Assembly: GCA_021798975.1 (NCBI GenBank)
Contig: JAJZBJ010000004.1
Location: 1-49,442, forward strand
Length of the DNA: 49,442 nt
Origin: Bacillota bacterium
GTDB lineage: Bacteria; Bacillota; Sulfobacillia; Sulfobacillales; Sulfobacillaceae
Direction: 5' to 3'
Shown here: piece after piece, positions 22,838 to 31,388 of the stretch
Position numbering within the stretch: the first letter of the stretch is position 1
Layout: every line of letters starts with the position of its first letter
Position numbers and translations under genes: made by a program
Notes under the pieces: generated by a model
What the model was told of the DNA's origin: nothing
What the model saw: the letters and a program-made list of their open reading frames with translations, nothing else
The model's database searches: none

Positions 22838-24232
22838 ATGACTAAGCGTTTCCATCAGGCGGGGCGGCACCCGTCGGACGAAGTCCGCATCAATCCGCTC
22901 TTTGCAAGGCACGGCGAAGCATCTGTGCCGCGCTATCGTCTGCCGGACGAGGGGCTGTTGCCCGAGACGGCCTATCAGATCGTGCACGATGAAATTGCCT
23001 TGGATGGCAATGCACGGCTCAATTTGGCCACCTTCGTCACCACCTGGATGGAGCCGGAGGCTGCTCGGCTCTATGTCGAGACGGCGGACAAGAACATGAT
23101 TGATAAGGATGAGTATCCTCAAACCGCGGCCATTGAAGATCGCTGCATCCGTATGCTGGCGGACCTCTGGCACGCCCCCGATCCGCATCAGGCGGTCGGC
23201 GTTTCCACCACCGGTTCATCCGAGGCTTGCATGCTCGGAGGACTTGCGTTCAAGCGTCGATGGCAAAATCAGAGACGCCAGCAAGGGAAGTCCATCGAGC
23301 ATCCCAACATCGTCTTCAGTTCTGCGGTGCAGGTGGTATGGGAGAAGTTCGCCCGCTATTTCGAGGTGGAGCCGCGTTATGTGGACGTCACACCGGAAAG
23401 ACCTCATCTGACCCCGGAGGGCGTGCTGGAGGCCGTAGACGAGAACACCATCGCGGTGGTGCCTGTTCTGGGAGTGACCTATACCGGCATCTACGAACCG
23501 GTCCGCGACATTTGCCTCGCCTTGGACCAGTACCAACGGGATACCGGCATCGACATTCCCGTCCATGTGGATGCCGCGTCCGGCGGCTTCGTGGCGCCCT
23601 TCCTACAGCCGGATTTGGCCTGGGACTTCCGCTTGCCGCGGGTTCAATCCATTAATACGTCGGGACATAAGTACGGACTCGTCTATCCCGGCTTAGGCTG
23701 GGCCATCTGGCGGGATCGCTCGGCCCTTCCCGAAGACTTGGTTTTTGAAGTGTCGTACCTAGGCGGCAGCATGCCGACCTTTGGCCTGAACTTCTCCCGG
23801 CCCGGTGCCCAGGTGCTCATGCAGTACTACAACTTCCTGCGTCTGGGCCGGGAAGGCTATTACCAGGTGCAAAAGGCTTCCCAAGAGGTGGCGCGTCATC
23901 TGGCCGGCGAGATTGCCGGCATGGCTCCTTTCGAGCTCATCAGCGACGGATCGGACATTCCCGTCTTCGCGTGGAAAAAGCGAGAGGACACCGGCTGGAC
24001 GCTCCACGACTTGTCCCATTTGATGCGGGAGCGCGGTTGGCAGGTTCCTGCCTATCCCTTGCCATCTGCCATGGAGGATGTGACTATCATGCGGGTGGTG
24101 GTCCGGAACAGTTTTTCCATGGACCTGGCGCATCTCTTTCTCGAGGACTTGAAGCGCGCTGTTGATCAGCTGGAGCGCGCCGACCAACCTTTGCCGGCGC
24201 ACATCACGGAGAAGCGTCCGTTCCACCATTAA
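22838..24232 (+). CDS. gadB: Glutamate decarboxylase
   Basis: GadB converts glutamate to GABA and CO2 with use of a cytoplasmic proton, a classic acid-resistance reaction. The 464-aa PLP enzyme has the PLP-binding Lys278 in SINTSGHKYGLVYPG, the cofactor Asp in VHVDAASGGF (about residue 245) and TTGSSEACMLGG. The C-terminus ends in two His, in the place where E. coli GadB has the His that closes the active site at neutral pH. No glutamate/GABA antiporter is next to it. It has its own promoter and terminator, so it is monocistronic. The ATG follows GGGAGGGG. Confidence 0.96.
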   Translation: MTKRFHQAGRHPSDEVRINPLFARHGEASVPRYRLPDEGLLPETAYQIVHDEIALDGNARLNLATFVTTWMEPEAARLYVETADKNMIDKDEYPQTAAIEDRCIRMLADLWHAPDPHQAVGVSTTGSSEACMLGGLAFKRRWQNQRRQQGKSIEHPNIVFSSAVQVVWEKFARYFEVEPRYVDVTPERPHLTPEGVLEAVDENTIAVVPVLGVTYTGIYEPVRDICLALDQYQRDTGIDIPVHVDAASGGFVAPFLQPDLAWDFRLPRVQSINTSGHKYGLVYPGLGWAIWRDRSALPEDLVFEVSYLGGSMPTFGLNFSRPGAQVLMQYYNFLRLGREGYYQVQKASQEVARHLAGEIAGMAPFELISDGSDIPVFAWKKREDTGWTLHDLSHLMRERGWQVPAYPLPSAMEDVTIMRVVVRNSFSMDLAHLFLEDLKRAVDQLERADQPLPAHITEKRPFHH

Positions 24233-24249
24233 GCGCCGGATTGCACGTG

Positions 24250-24288
24250 AGAAGTCCCGGGCCGTGGCAAAACGGGCCCGGGACTTCT
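24250..24288 (+). terminator. Terminator hairpin after gadB
   Basis: A 14-bp stem (AGAAGTCCCGGGCC at 24250-24263 with its complement at 24275-24288) has an 11-nt loop. The T-run is weak, but the stem is very stable. Confidence 0.75.
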
Positions 24289-24475
24289 GTGTTGGGGAAT
24301 CCGGGGGTCTGAGAGCGCGCCGTTAGGGTGCGCGTGCGGTGAGTGGAGACAAGGGCGACTGACGGAGAGCTGGCGGGCGGGCATGGGTTGAGACTCGCAC
24401 GGGAGTGATTCGGGGCACGAGTGCATCTCAAAGCATGGCATGGGCGCGGCGCATCGACAGCGCACACTTGCGTGT

Positions 24476-25153
24476 TCAACCCTCGGGCGACGCCGCGGGT
24501 CTCGGGGCGTTGGCATCTGGGATGGGACGCACGGTGAAGAGGGGGATGAATATCTGCGCCAAGGGACCGATCGCGAGGGCATAGAGCAGTGTACCCCAGC
24601 CCAAATTTCCTCCCAGTCTCCAGCCTATGAGCAATACGGTCACTTCAATGGAGGTGCGGACCAGCCGAATAGACGGTCCGCGGGCGGCCAGCCCCACCAT
24701 GAGGCCGTCTCTCGGCCCGGGACCGAGGCCGGCTCCAATGTATAAGCCCGTGGCCACGCCGTTGAGCCCAACGCCCCCGAAGAGTGCGATGAGCCGTGCC
24801 GGGAGCGTCGTCGGAGGCGTCACGTGGGCGAGCACGAGATCCATCACGGTTCCGATAACGAGCACGTTCAAGACGGTGCCGAGACCGGGCCGCTGCCTCA
24901 AAGGGATCCACAGGAACAGGACGCCAATTCCAATGAGAACCGCCCATGTCCCAATAGGGATTCCGGTGTGGCGAGCCAGGCCTTGTTGGAACACATCCCA
25001 GGGATCGATACCCAGCCGCGCCATCACCAGCAGCGATAGGCTCACACCATAGAGCAGAAGGCCGATCAAGAGCCGCATCAGCCGGTGCCCGATGCGATCG
25101 CGGGACGTGGGCGGGACCAGTATCTGAACGATTGATGCCAAGAGCCGAGCCAT
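24476..25153 (-). CDS. YczE/YyaS-type integral membrane protein
   Basis: The protein (225 aa) has five to six membrane segments. The pattern LGIDPWDVFQQGLARHTGIPIGT, a loop after the second helix, and GLGPGPRDGLMVGLAARG resembles the YczE/YyaS family of Gram-positive membrane proteins, whose function is mostly unknown. The ATG at 25153 is preferred since GAGGAGG lies 6 nt upstream. It stands alone, convergent with gadB and divergent from an MFS gene. Substrate or role is not predictable. Confidence 0.82.
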   Translation of the reverse strand: MARLLASIVQILVPPTSRDRIGHRLMRLLIGLLLYGVSLSLLVMARLGIDPWDVFQQGLARHTGIPIGTWAVLIGIGVLFLWIPLRQRPGLGTVLNVLVIGTVMDLVLAHVTPPTTLPARLIALFGGVGLNGVATGLYIGAGLGPGPRDGLMVGLAARGPSIRLVRTSIEVTVLLIGWRLGGNLGWGTLLYALAIGPLAQIFIPLFTVRPIPDANAPRPAASPEG

Positions 25154-25732
25154 ATGAAGCCTCCTCAACCTGCCGCCCGCCCGGGGCCTGAATCCGGACT
25201 GGATGCTATTATAGAGGGATTGGCACCCAAAGCACCAGCATTTTTATGCCCTGTGAGCGGTTCCCCGAGGCACAAAGGACGGAGTGGCGCGATTGAGATG
25301 CGTCGCCGCGTGCAGGGGGGCGATCCTTGAACGCCTCAGACTACGTTGGGCATCTCCGGGGAGCATTGTGTGTGTTTGTCCCGCTTGGCGGATCAGGACG
25401 TCGGGCGTGATGGACACCTTCGCTGCGGCGCAGCCGGTGACGAGTCAAGTGCGATCGCGGACCTCGTATTCTTGGTCTTAGCCAGCGCTCTTTCCGGGAG
25501 CTTTCTCCGTCGCGAAGGGTTTCGTTTGGCCCTTCGTGCGTCGGGCGCAAAAACAAAAATGACCCTGGGGGTCGTCCTGTCCTGCTGGTGGGATCTAGAA
25601 ATTATGCCTGGTCTCGCCACGCTTCCATATTCTGAGTCTAAAACAAGAAAAAACATAAGTCTACCCTTGGGGCTCAAAATTCCGTATGCTGACCAAACCC
25701 GGCCGGGAAATTCGTATGAGAAAGGAATCGGG
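25154..25732. other. Intergenic stretch without a recognisable gene
   Basis: This 579-nt gap between two divergent genes holds a -10 box for the minus-strand gene near 25208 and otherwise nothing I can name. The frame of the plus-strand MFS gene is open upstream through much of it, but without a ribosome site or protein-like composition. Confidence 0.5.
25208..25213 (-). promoter_or_regulatory. -10 box of the YczE-like gene
   Basis: A perfect TATAAT on the minus strand lies about 55 nt before the start codon. The -35 is poor (TGGTGC at 18 nt). Confidence 0.4.
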
Positions 25733-26992
25733 ATGATTCCGTCACGCTTGAAAACGGGAGCACTGAGTGATGCCCCTTTTCGCTGGTTTTATCTGGCCCG
25801 CACCATTTCTTTGTTCGGGAGCGGGATGACACCGGTCGCGCTGGCCTTTGCGGTCCTTCAGGCGCCCCAAGGCCAACATCTGTTGGGGCTCGTCCTGGGC
25901 GCGGAGTTGCTGCCGAATGTCGTCATGGTTCTCGTGGGCGGAAGCATGGCCGACCGGTATCGGCGCGACCGCCTCATTCAACTGGCGAGTCTCGGGTCGG
26001 GTGTGACGCAGGCGGCTATTGCCGCCGTGGTATTGACGGGCAGGAGCCCGTACTGGATTTTGCCGTTGGCCGTAGTCAACGGGGTGGTCGGGGCTTTTAC
26101 CGCCCCGGCCATACGCGGCATCGTGCCCGAAGTGGTGGGAAAGGGTGACATCCGGGAAGCCAATGCCCTCCTAAATACGTCGCGGAGCGTCGCCAAGGTG
26201 GTGGGGCCGGCTGCGGCGGGCATTCTCGTGGCCAGCGTGGGGGGCGGATGGGGCATTGCGGTCGATGCCCTGAGCTTCTTCGGGTCGGCTCTGTGCATGG
26301 CCCGTGTGCGCATTCCGTCTCACCCGGCCGGTCCGGCTGGATCAGTGCTCCGTCAGATGCAGGAGGGGTGGGCGTATTTTCGGCGGCGGCGCTGGATTTG
26401 GTCGGTTACAGGGGCCTGGACTCTCATGAACTTCCTGCAAATGGGAGCCTGGCGCGTGTTGGGCCCGATCCTGGCAGCGCGTTCATTTGGAGCGGCCGGA
26501 TGGGGCTTGGCCCTCAGTTTTCAGGCCGTCGGCCTTTTGCTCGCCAGTTTGGCCATGCTGCGGCTGACGTTGACCCGGCCGCTCCTGTACGGGATGGCGG
26601 CAGCCGCTTTGCTGGGGATTCCGATGGTGGTGCTGGGACAAGGTTTGCCGCTTCCGTATCTCATGGCCGCAACAGTTGTCGCCGGTATTGGATCGACCAT
26701 CGCGAGCATCTGCTGGGATACGGCGCTCCAGCAAGGAGTCCCCAAATCCAAATTGTCCCGGGTGATGGCCTTCGACGATTTTGGTTCGTACGCGGCCATT
26801 CCACTCGGCGTCATCTTGGCCGTGCCAGCGGCTAATCATCTAGGGCTGCATGCCGTGGAAACGGGTGCCGGTTTGATCTTTATCGCGGTGGCGCTGCTGC
26901 CGCTGTCTCTCCGGCTGGTACGCCGGATGACAGCCGCCGACATTGAGGCCATGGGACTCGAGGGGGAGGCGGCCGTCCCGGAGACGGATTAA
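25733..26992 (+). CDS. MFS transporter (MFS_3, enterobactin-exporter-like)
   Basis: The protein (419 aa) has about 12 membrane segments. The inter-helix loop GGSMADRYRRDRLIQ corresponds to MFS motif A, and the segment NALLNTSRSVAKVVGPAAAG is typical of the MFS_3 group that includes EntS-like exporters. The substrate is unknown. The ATG at 25733 follows AAAGGA at about 8 nt; the frame continues upstream to 25346 but that part is not membrane-like and is left out. It is convergent with the penicillin-binding protein gene. Confidence 0.85.
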   Translation: MIPSRLKTGALSDAPFRWFYLARTISLFGSGMTPVALAFAVLQAPQGQHLLGLVLGAELLPNVVMVLVGGSMADRYRRDRLIQLASLGSGVTQAAIAAVVLTGRSPYWILPLAVVNGVVGAFTAPAIRGIVPEVVGKGDIREANALLNTSRSVAKVVGPAAAGILVASVGGGWGIAVDALSFFGSALCMARVRIPSHPAGPAGSVLRQMQEGWAYFRRRRWIWSVTGAWTLMNFLQMGAWRVLGPILAARSFGAAGWGLALSFQAVGLLLASLAMLRLTLTRPLLYGMAAAALLGIPMVVLGQGLPLPYLMAATVVAGIGSTIASICWDTALQQGVPKSKLSRVMAFDDFGSYAAIPLGVILAVPAANHLGLHAVETGAGLIFIAVALLPLSLRLVRRMTAADIEAMGLEGEAAVPETD

Positions 26993-27000
26993 AGGGGCGC

Positions 27001-27056
27001 GAGAAGGTGTTCTCCCCATGGACAGGTCAAAGGCCGGCGGCTTTCGCACACCGGCC
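27001..27056. terminator. Hairpins between convergent MFS and PBP genes
   Basis: A small GAGAA/TTCTC hairpin (27001-27014) and a GGCCGG/CCGGCC stem (27032-27056, 13-nt loop) lie between the two gene ends. Neither has a clear T-run. Confidence 0.35.
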
Positions 27057-27077
27057 CTTGGCCATATCGGCCTTACG

Positions 27078-29651
27078 TTATTGCGATGCGTTGCCGCCGG
27101 GATTGGGCTGGTTCCCTCCTGGCGAGTTGGACGGCGGGGGCTGGTCTCCCGGAGAACTCGGGCTTTGACCCGGCGGACCCGAGTTGCTGGGGCTGCTCGG
27201 ACTCCCCCCCGGCGACGAGTTCGACGGACTCGATGAACTCGATGAACTCGATGAGCTGGTGGGGCTGCTCTGGACCGACGGCGTGCAGCTCTTGGTGGGC
27301 GGCCAGTAAATGGAGTCATAGGGAGTTGGCTGGCCCTGGCCCCGATGCCAGCTGCTTTCCGGTACGAGGAAGGTCGCGCTGACCGCCGGGCCGCATCCCG
27401 GCGCCCACAGCACTTTGGGGTTCCGCGCCAATACCTTCAGCCGCACCCAGCTCGTGTCCAGGGTGGTGGGTTGCGTGCCTTGAATGTACCAGATGTTGTT
27501 GGCAATATCGGCGGCCGGCGTATTTGGTCCAGCCAACTTGCCCGAAGTAATGGAGATGTGGTTGACCTGCACGACCCCGCTGGGCGGATTAAAGTTCTCC
27601 ACGGGAATGTTTTCCGCCTGGTTGACCTGCTCCATAATTTGCTGCCAGATAGGTCCCGCGGCCGTCGCGCCATAGGCAGGACCGTTGGGCGTATTGGGCT
27701 GGGGGGCGACATCGTTGTATTGATTGCCCTCCCACACGCCCACCACCATTTGCGGCTCGTAGCCAATGAACCACGCGTCGGTTTGGCCGTTGTTGGTGCC
27801 GGTCTTGCCCGCCGCTGGCCGCCCGATTCCCAACTGGTCGCCGGTGGAATAGGCGCCGGGGCCGATGCCGGGCAGCATGGTGGGATGCAACACGCGCATC
27901 ATCATCTGATCCATGATGAAGGCTACCTGCGGACTGAAAATACGGATGCCCTGCGGTTGCTGTTGATAGACCACCGATCCGTTGGCGTCCACAACTTTGG
28001 TAACCCACATCGGCTTCATCCGCACCCCGTTGTTGGCAAAGGACGCATAGGCCTGGGTCATTTCATAGGGGTTGACCCCGCCCTTCTTGAAGCCTCCGAT
28101 GGCCAGTTCCAGGTAGTTGGCATCGACAGCGGGCAAATTCAAACCGAATTTCTGGTCGGCAAACTGCAGGCCCTGTTGCGGGCCCACTTGCTGCAGCAGG
28201 TGCACGGACGCGTCGTTGTCGGAAATGGCCAGCGCATCCCGCAGGGTGATGTAGCCACGGTAGATGTGGTCATCGTTGCTGGGCCACCATTGGCCGTTCA
28301 CCTTCAGGGTGGGGACGTCCTGGATGACCGACATCTGCGTGTCGCCCTGCATAATGGCCTCGGTGTATTCCATCAGCGGTTTGATGGATGAGCCACTCGA
28401 ACGGGACGCCGTCAGGGCCAAGTCATTAAGTTTGGCCCCCTGATAGGTGCGCTGTCCGATGACCGCCCATATCGCTCCGTTGCGCGGGTCTTCCACCACC
28501 GTAGCGGCTTGATAGGCGAGGCTTGAGCCGAAGTTGTAGCTCATCCATTTGTCCACGGCCTGCTGGGCGATGTTGTAGACTTTGGGATCGAGTTCTGTGT
28601 GGATTTTGAGACCGCCGTTGTAAATTTCCGTCTGCGTGAAACCCTTCTTCTCCAGCAACGAAATCACGTGCTGGATGTACCACGGATACGGGTAAGGGCT
28701 GGAGACATTCGATGGGTTGACCTGTTGCGGCTTGAGGTGCAATGGCGCCTTGTAATAGGTTTGCACTTGGGACGGCTTGATGTACCCATACTTGGCCATG
28801 GCCTGCAGGACTTCCAGTTGGCGCGCCTTGGCCGCCGACAGGTTGGTTAAGGGATCGTAGGCGGAGGGGGCCTGAGGCAAGCCAGCCAGCATGGCCGCCT
28901 GCGGGATGGTCAACTGACTGGGCTTTTCATCGAAGTAGGCTTTTGAAGCCGTTTCGATGCCGTAGGCGCCGTCCCCTAGGTACACTTCATTTAAGTACAT
29001 ATCCAAAATTTGCTGTTTCGAATACGTGCGAGCCAGTTCCAACCCCAACACAATCTCCTGGATCTTGTAGGTTATGGTGCGGTTGTCGTGCAGGTACAGC
29101 ATTTTGCCCAACTGTTCGCTAATGGTTGACGCGCCTTGCACAGCGCCGTGATGCACAATGTCGGCTATGGCTGCGCGGGCGATGGACCGAATGTCAAAGC
29201 CGTCGTTCTGCCAAAAGCCATGATCTTCGATGGCGACCAGCGCGTCCACCACATGGGGTGAAATTTGGTTGTAGGGGACATCCACCCGGTTGGTGGAGAG
29301 GTGCAGGGTGGCCACGGGATTACCAAAACGGTCATAAACCACGGAGTCTTGTCCGGCGGTGCTCAGACTGACGAGGTTGCCGACAGCCGGCAAATTGTGC
29401 ATGGCTCGCAGCGTCTCAAAGGTCCCACCCGCCAAAACCAGCACCACAACGGCGCCGGCCGCCACGCCGATCAGGCGCCCCCAGCGTACGCGGCGGCGTT
29501 TGCCCTGATTGGACTTTTCGGCCGCAACCGGCGCCGCCCTCTTGCCGGATTTGGCTTGGGGCAAAGCTGCGCTTTTCGGCATTTTTTTGCCGCAATGGCG
29601 GCAAAACACGGAACCCGCGACGTTCTCTTGACCGCAACGTGGGCACTGCAA
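27078..29651 (-). CDS. Class A penicillin-binding protein with N-terminal zinc ribbon
   Basis: This 857-aa bifunctional enzyme polymerises and cross-links peptidoglycan. Order: a cytoplasmic zinc ribbon (CPRCG at 3-7, CRHCG at 17-21), a basic stretch, one membrane helix (about 59-77), the GT51 transglycosylase (about 110-290; EDHGFW at 142-147, STISEQLGK), then the transpeptidase with SSIK (421-424), SDN (477-479) and KTGT (616-619), and a disordered Ser/Pro/Gly tail from about 770. All catalytic motifs are kept. The zinc ribbon is unusual for this family. The start is TTG with GAGATGAGGGA upstream, 1 nt after the stop of the preceding zinc-ribbon gene, so they form one operon. Confidence 0.94.
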   Translation of the reverse strand: MQCPRCGQENVAGSVFCRHCGKKMPKSAALPQAKSGKRAAPVAAEKSNQGKRRRVRWGRLIGVAAGAVVVLVLAGGTFETLRAMHNLPAVGNLVSLSTAGQDSVVYDRFGNPVATLHLSTNRVDVPYNQISPHVVDALVAIEDHGFWQNDGFDIRSIARAAIADIVHHGAVQGASTISEQLGKMLYLHDNRTITYKIQEIVLGLELARTYSKQQILDMYLNEVYLGDGAYGIETASKAYFDEKPSQLTIPQAAMLAGLPQAPSAYDPLTNLSAAKARQLEVLQAMAKYGYIKPSQVQTYYKAPLHLKPQQVNPSNVSSPYPYPWYIQHVISLLEKKGFTQTEIYNGGLKIHTELDPKVYNIAQQAVDKWMSYNFGSSLAYQAATVVEDPRNGAIWAVIGQRTYQGAKLNDLALTASRSSGSSIKPLMEYTEAIMQGDTQMSVIQDVPTLKVNGQWWPSNDDHIYRGYITLRDALAISDNDASVHLLQQVGPQQGLQFADQKFGLNLPAVDANYLELAIGGFKKGGVNPYEMTQAYASFANNGVRMKPMWVTKVVDANGSVVYQQQPQGIRIFSPQVAFIMDQMMMRVLHPTMLPGIGPGAYSTGDQLGIGRPAAGKTGTNNGQTDAWFIGYEPQMVVGVWEGNQYNDVAPQPNTPNGPAYGATAAGPIWQQIMEQVNQAENIPVENFNPPSGVVQVNHISITSGKLAGPNTPAADIANNIWYIQGTQPTTLDTSWVRLKVLARNPKVLWAPGCGPAVSATFLVPESSWHRGQGQPTPYDSIYWPPTKSCTPSVQSSPTSSSSSSSSSSPSNSSPGGSPSSPSNSGPPGQSPSSPGDQPPPSNSPGGNQPNPGGNASQ
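27229..27257. repeat. 9-bp tandem repeat in the PBP tail
   Basis: About three copies of a 9-mer (ACTCGATGA) run in tandem here. On the minus strand they code part of a poly-Ser stretch. Slippage would add or remove three Ser codons in frame. Confidence 0.75.
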
Positions 29652-29652
29652 G

Positions 29653-30150
29653 CTAATCCCTCATCTCCTGTTCAGAAACCTCGTCCGACGTCTCGAATGG
29701 TTCGGCATCGGCTGGCTCGGGCGCCTTGAATGCGGCCACGACCAGCAAAAGGGCAAAGATTAGCCAAATCATCGCGGGCGCGGTATGGCCCGCGAGTCCG
29801 ACAATAAAGCCCACCACTCCGAACAACAGGCCGACGGACCACAAAAGGCGGCCCAAACTGAGGTTTTGCCAGACATGGTTCCATTGGACCGGGTGGTCGT
29901 CCGGGAGGTCTTGGTCCAGATCCTCGATCGCGGCCTCATCCGACTCAGGCGGTAAAACCTCTTTGTCGGCGGTGCGGCGGCGGCTCAGGCGGCTTAGCAA
30001 CGGAGTCGCCTCCTCAGCCACCGGTGCTTCCGGGACCGTCTCTTCGACCACAAGGCGCGACGGAGCACCAATTTCCAGAAGGTTTTTTCCGCAGTTCGGA
30101 CAGAATACGCTGTCGACGGGTATGTTCTCGCCACAGTTGCGACAAAACAT
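29653..30150 (-). CDS. Zinc-ribbon membrane protein
   Basis: The protein (165 aa) starts with a zinc ribbon (CRNCG at 3-7, CPNCG at 17-21) of the same type and spacing as the one on the following PBP, then an acidic, disordered linker, two membrane helices (about 101-122 and 124-143) and an acidic tail. No enzyme motif is seen. The ATG at 30150 has GGAGAG upstream, and the stop is 1 nt before the PBP start. Shared zinc ribbons in one operon suggest the two proteins interact or share a partner (inference). Confidence 0.8.
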   Translation of the reverse strand: MFCRNCGENIPVDSVFCPNCGKNLLEIGAPSRLVVEETVPEAPVAEEATPLLSRLSRRRTADKEVLPPESDEAAIEDLDQDLPDDHPVQWNHVWQNLSLGRLLWSVGLLFGVVGFIVGLAGHTAPAMIWLIFALLLVVAAFKAPEPADAEPFETSDEVSEQEMRD

Positions 30151-30255
30151 CTCTATCTCTCCTCGACGAAAAAATTATCCTCCTAGAACATTCGAAACGC
30201 AGTCAGCCGTTTGCGCAAACAAATAGTAAGGCGAAATCTGACATTAATTGCGGTA

Positions 30256-30264
30256 ATTGTAGCA
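30256..30264 (-). promoter_or_regulatory. Extended -10 promoter for the zinc-ribbon/PBP operon
   Basis: TGCTACAAT on the minus strand (30264-30256) fits an extended -10 (TGnTAnAAT). It lies about 105 nt before the start codon, so the transcript has a long leader. No convincing -35 is visible. Confidence 0.45.
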
Positions 30265-30332
30265 CAAACCTTTAGGTCACGGATTGTTGGTATCTGGTGC
30301 GGCTTTCAGTATTTGGCTTATGTGGCCGCGCC

Positions 30333-30884
30333 TCAATAATGACGGATTAATTGAAGGATTTGATACAGAGGTTGGGAACGGGTATCCCGTTCCAGCGTGA
30401 GGGGATGGATGATGACCATGTTGCCGGCGTGCACGGACATGGTGCGGAGTTCGACCCCATCGGCCGTGCGGACCACCAGCCAGGGGCTCTTGACGTTTGG
30501 GTCGACTTTGGTCAGAACCAGCAAGTCTTGCGGCAGGATAGAGATGAGCGGCGGGCCCGAGTACCGCCAGATAAGCTCGGCCGGTGCTCCGCTGGGCACG
30601 GCCATGGTATCCCCTTGAAACACCGGCTGCCCTTCGGGCGTCCACTCGTCGGTGATGGGGAGGCGGCCGTACAACTGGCCCGCCTCGGATGCTTCCGTAG
30701 ATTGAGGCAGGAACTGCCCGTGGAGGACGGCCTTTTTAAACGATTTAAGCCCCGTGTAATGGGATTTGTGGAGCCAGTAGTAGACCGTCTTCTCCTCGGC
30801 ATACCCCAACTGACGGGCAATCCGGTTAGCGGTGATCAGGGGATCTTCCAAGATGAGATTGGCAATCCGATCGATGACGCGCAT
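30333..30884 (-). CDS. HTH DNA-binding protein with C-terminal LexA/S24-like domain
   Basis: The protein (183 aa) has an N-terminal helix-turn-helix (about residues 14-45, ITANRIARQLGYAEEKTVYY) and a C-terminal beta-rich domain (about 85-175) with LPQDLLVLTKVD and GNMVIIHPLT, reminiscent of the LexA/S24 sensor fold. I see no clear Ser-Lys protease dyad. It is probably a transcription regulator; its targets are unknown. The ATG at 30884 has AAAAGGGG upstream. It is divergent from spoVS, and the shared region has an inverted repeat that may be its operator. Confidence 0.65.
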   Translation of the reverse strand: MRVIDRIANLILEDPLITANRIARQLGYAEEKTVYYWLHKSHYTGLKSFKKAVLHGQFLPQSTEASEAGQLYGRLPITDEWTPEGQPVFQGDTMAVPSGAPAELIWRYSGPPLISILPQDLLVLTKVDPNVKSPWLVVRTADGVELRTMSVHAGNMVIIHPLTLERDTRSQPLYQILQLIRHY

Positions 30885-30913
30885 TGGAACCCCCTTTTCC
30901 CATCATTTCGCTC

Positions 30914-30932
30914 AAAAAGGGCCGGGCCCTTT
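30914..30932 (-). terminator. Leader hairpin with T-run before the HTH gene
   Basis: On the minus strand AAAGGGC pairs with GCCCTTT (30932-30916, 3-nt loop) and continues into a five-T run. It lies about 30 nt before the HTH start codon, so it may act as an attenuator or end upstream transcription. Confidence 0.5.
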
Positions 30933-30943
30933 ACATAAAACCA

Positions 30944-30966
30944 GTACAAATGACCAGCGCCTGTAC
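30944..30966. promoter_or_regulatory. Inverted repeat between HTH gene and spoVS
   Basis: GTACA (30944-30948) and TGTAC (30962-30966) form a perfect 5-bp inverted repeat with 13 nt between, a two-turn spacing suited to a dimeric regulator. The nearby HTH protein is the obvious candidate (inference). Confidence 0.4.
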
Positions 30967-31024
30967 ACGAATCCTGTATAGTGATCGGCCGATCGAGCGG
31001 GCTTGACTGGCTGGGTGTCGAATG

Positions 31025-31054
31025 GCAGGAGATCATGCGGGCGGGGGCGAATAC
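31025..31054 (+). promoter_or_regulatory. Sigma-H-like promoter of spoVS
   Basis: GCAGGAGAT (31025-31033), 12 nt, then GGCGAATAC (31046-31054) match the sigma-H consensus RnAGGAwWW-N12-RnnGAATww with one mismatch in each half. spoVS is sigma-H dependent in Bacillus. Confidence 0.5.
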
Positions 31055-31077
31055 TCCCTGATATAGGTGGGATGACT

Positions 31078-31338
31078 ATGCAGTCCTTGCGCGTGTCGGC
31101 ATCCTCTCGGCCGAAAGCTGTCGCAGGTGCCATTGCCGCAGTCATAAAGGAATCGGGCCCTCTGGAGATTCAGGCTGTCGGAGCTGCCGCCGTAAACCAG
31201 GCGATTAAAGCGGTGGCCATTGCTCGAGGGTATTTGGCGCCCGATGGCTACGATGTGGTGCTGCGTCCCGAGTTTATGGAATTGGCGATCGACGGAGAGT
31301 CCCGCACCGGAGTCCGGATGGTCGTGGAACCTCGCTGA
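31078..31338 (+). CDS. spoVS: Stage V sporulation protein S
   Basis: SpoVS is a small Alba-like protein needed for spore development. The 86-aa sequence MQSLRVSASSRP, then GPLEIQAVGAAAVNQAIKA and VAIARGYLAPDG, and the end RTGVRMVVEPR, is typical of the family. An upstream in-frame ATG at 31072 overlaps the AGGTGGG site; 31078 has proper spacing and aligns with the start of the Bacillus protein as I recall it. A sigma-H-like promoter precedes it. It lies just before smc. Confidence 0.95.
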   Translation: MQSLRVSASSRPKAVAGAIAAVIKESGPLEIQAVGAAAVNQAIKAVAIARGYLAPDGYDVVLRPEFMELAIDGESRTGVRMVVEPR

Positions 31339-31351
31339 AGGCGGGAAATTG

Positions 31352-31375
31352 AAGCCCAGGATTTTTCCTGGGCTT
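31352..31375. terminator. Hairpin between spoVS and smc
   Basis: AAGCCCAGGA (31352-31361) pairs perfectly with TCCTGGGCTT (31366-31375) around a TTTT loop. There is no T-run after it on the plus strand; the smc ribosome site (AAAGGAG) follows directly. Confidence 0.5.
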
Positions 31376-31388
31376 AAAGGAGTTTGCC

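Noticed and set aside
25346-25732. N-terminal extension of the second MFS transporter
   Set aside because: The added residues do not look like an MFS N-terminus and no ribosome site supports them; the ATG at 25733 fits membrane topology.
27345-28391. 348-codon open frame on the plus strand
   Set aside because: Antisense to the transpeptidase part of the PBP gene, with no ribosome site and no family resemblance.
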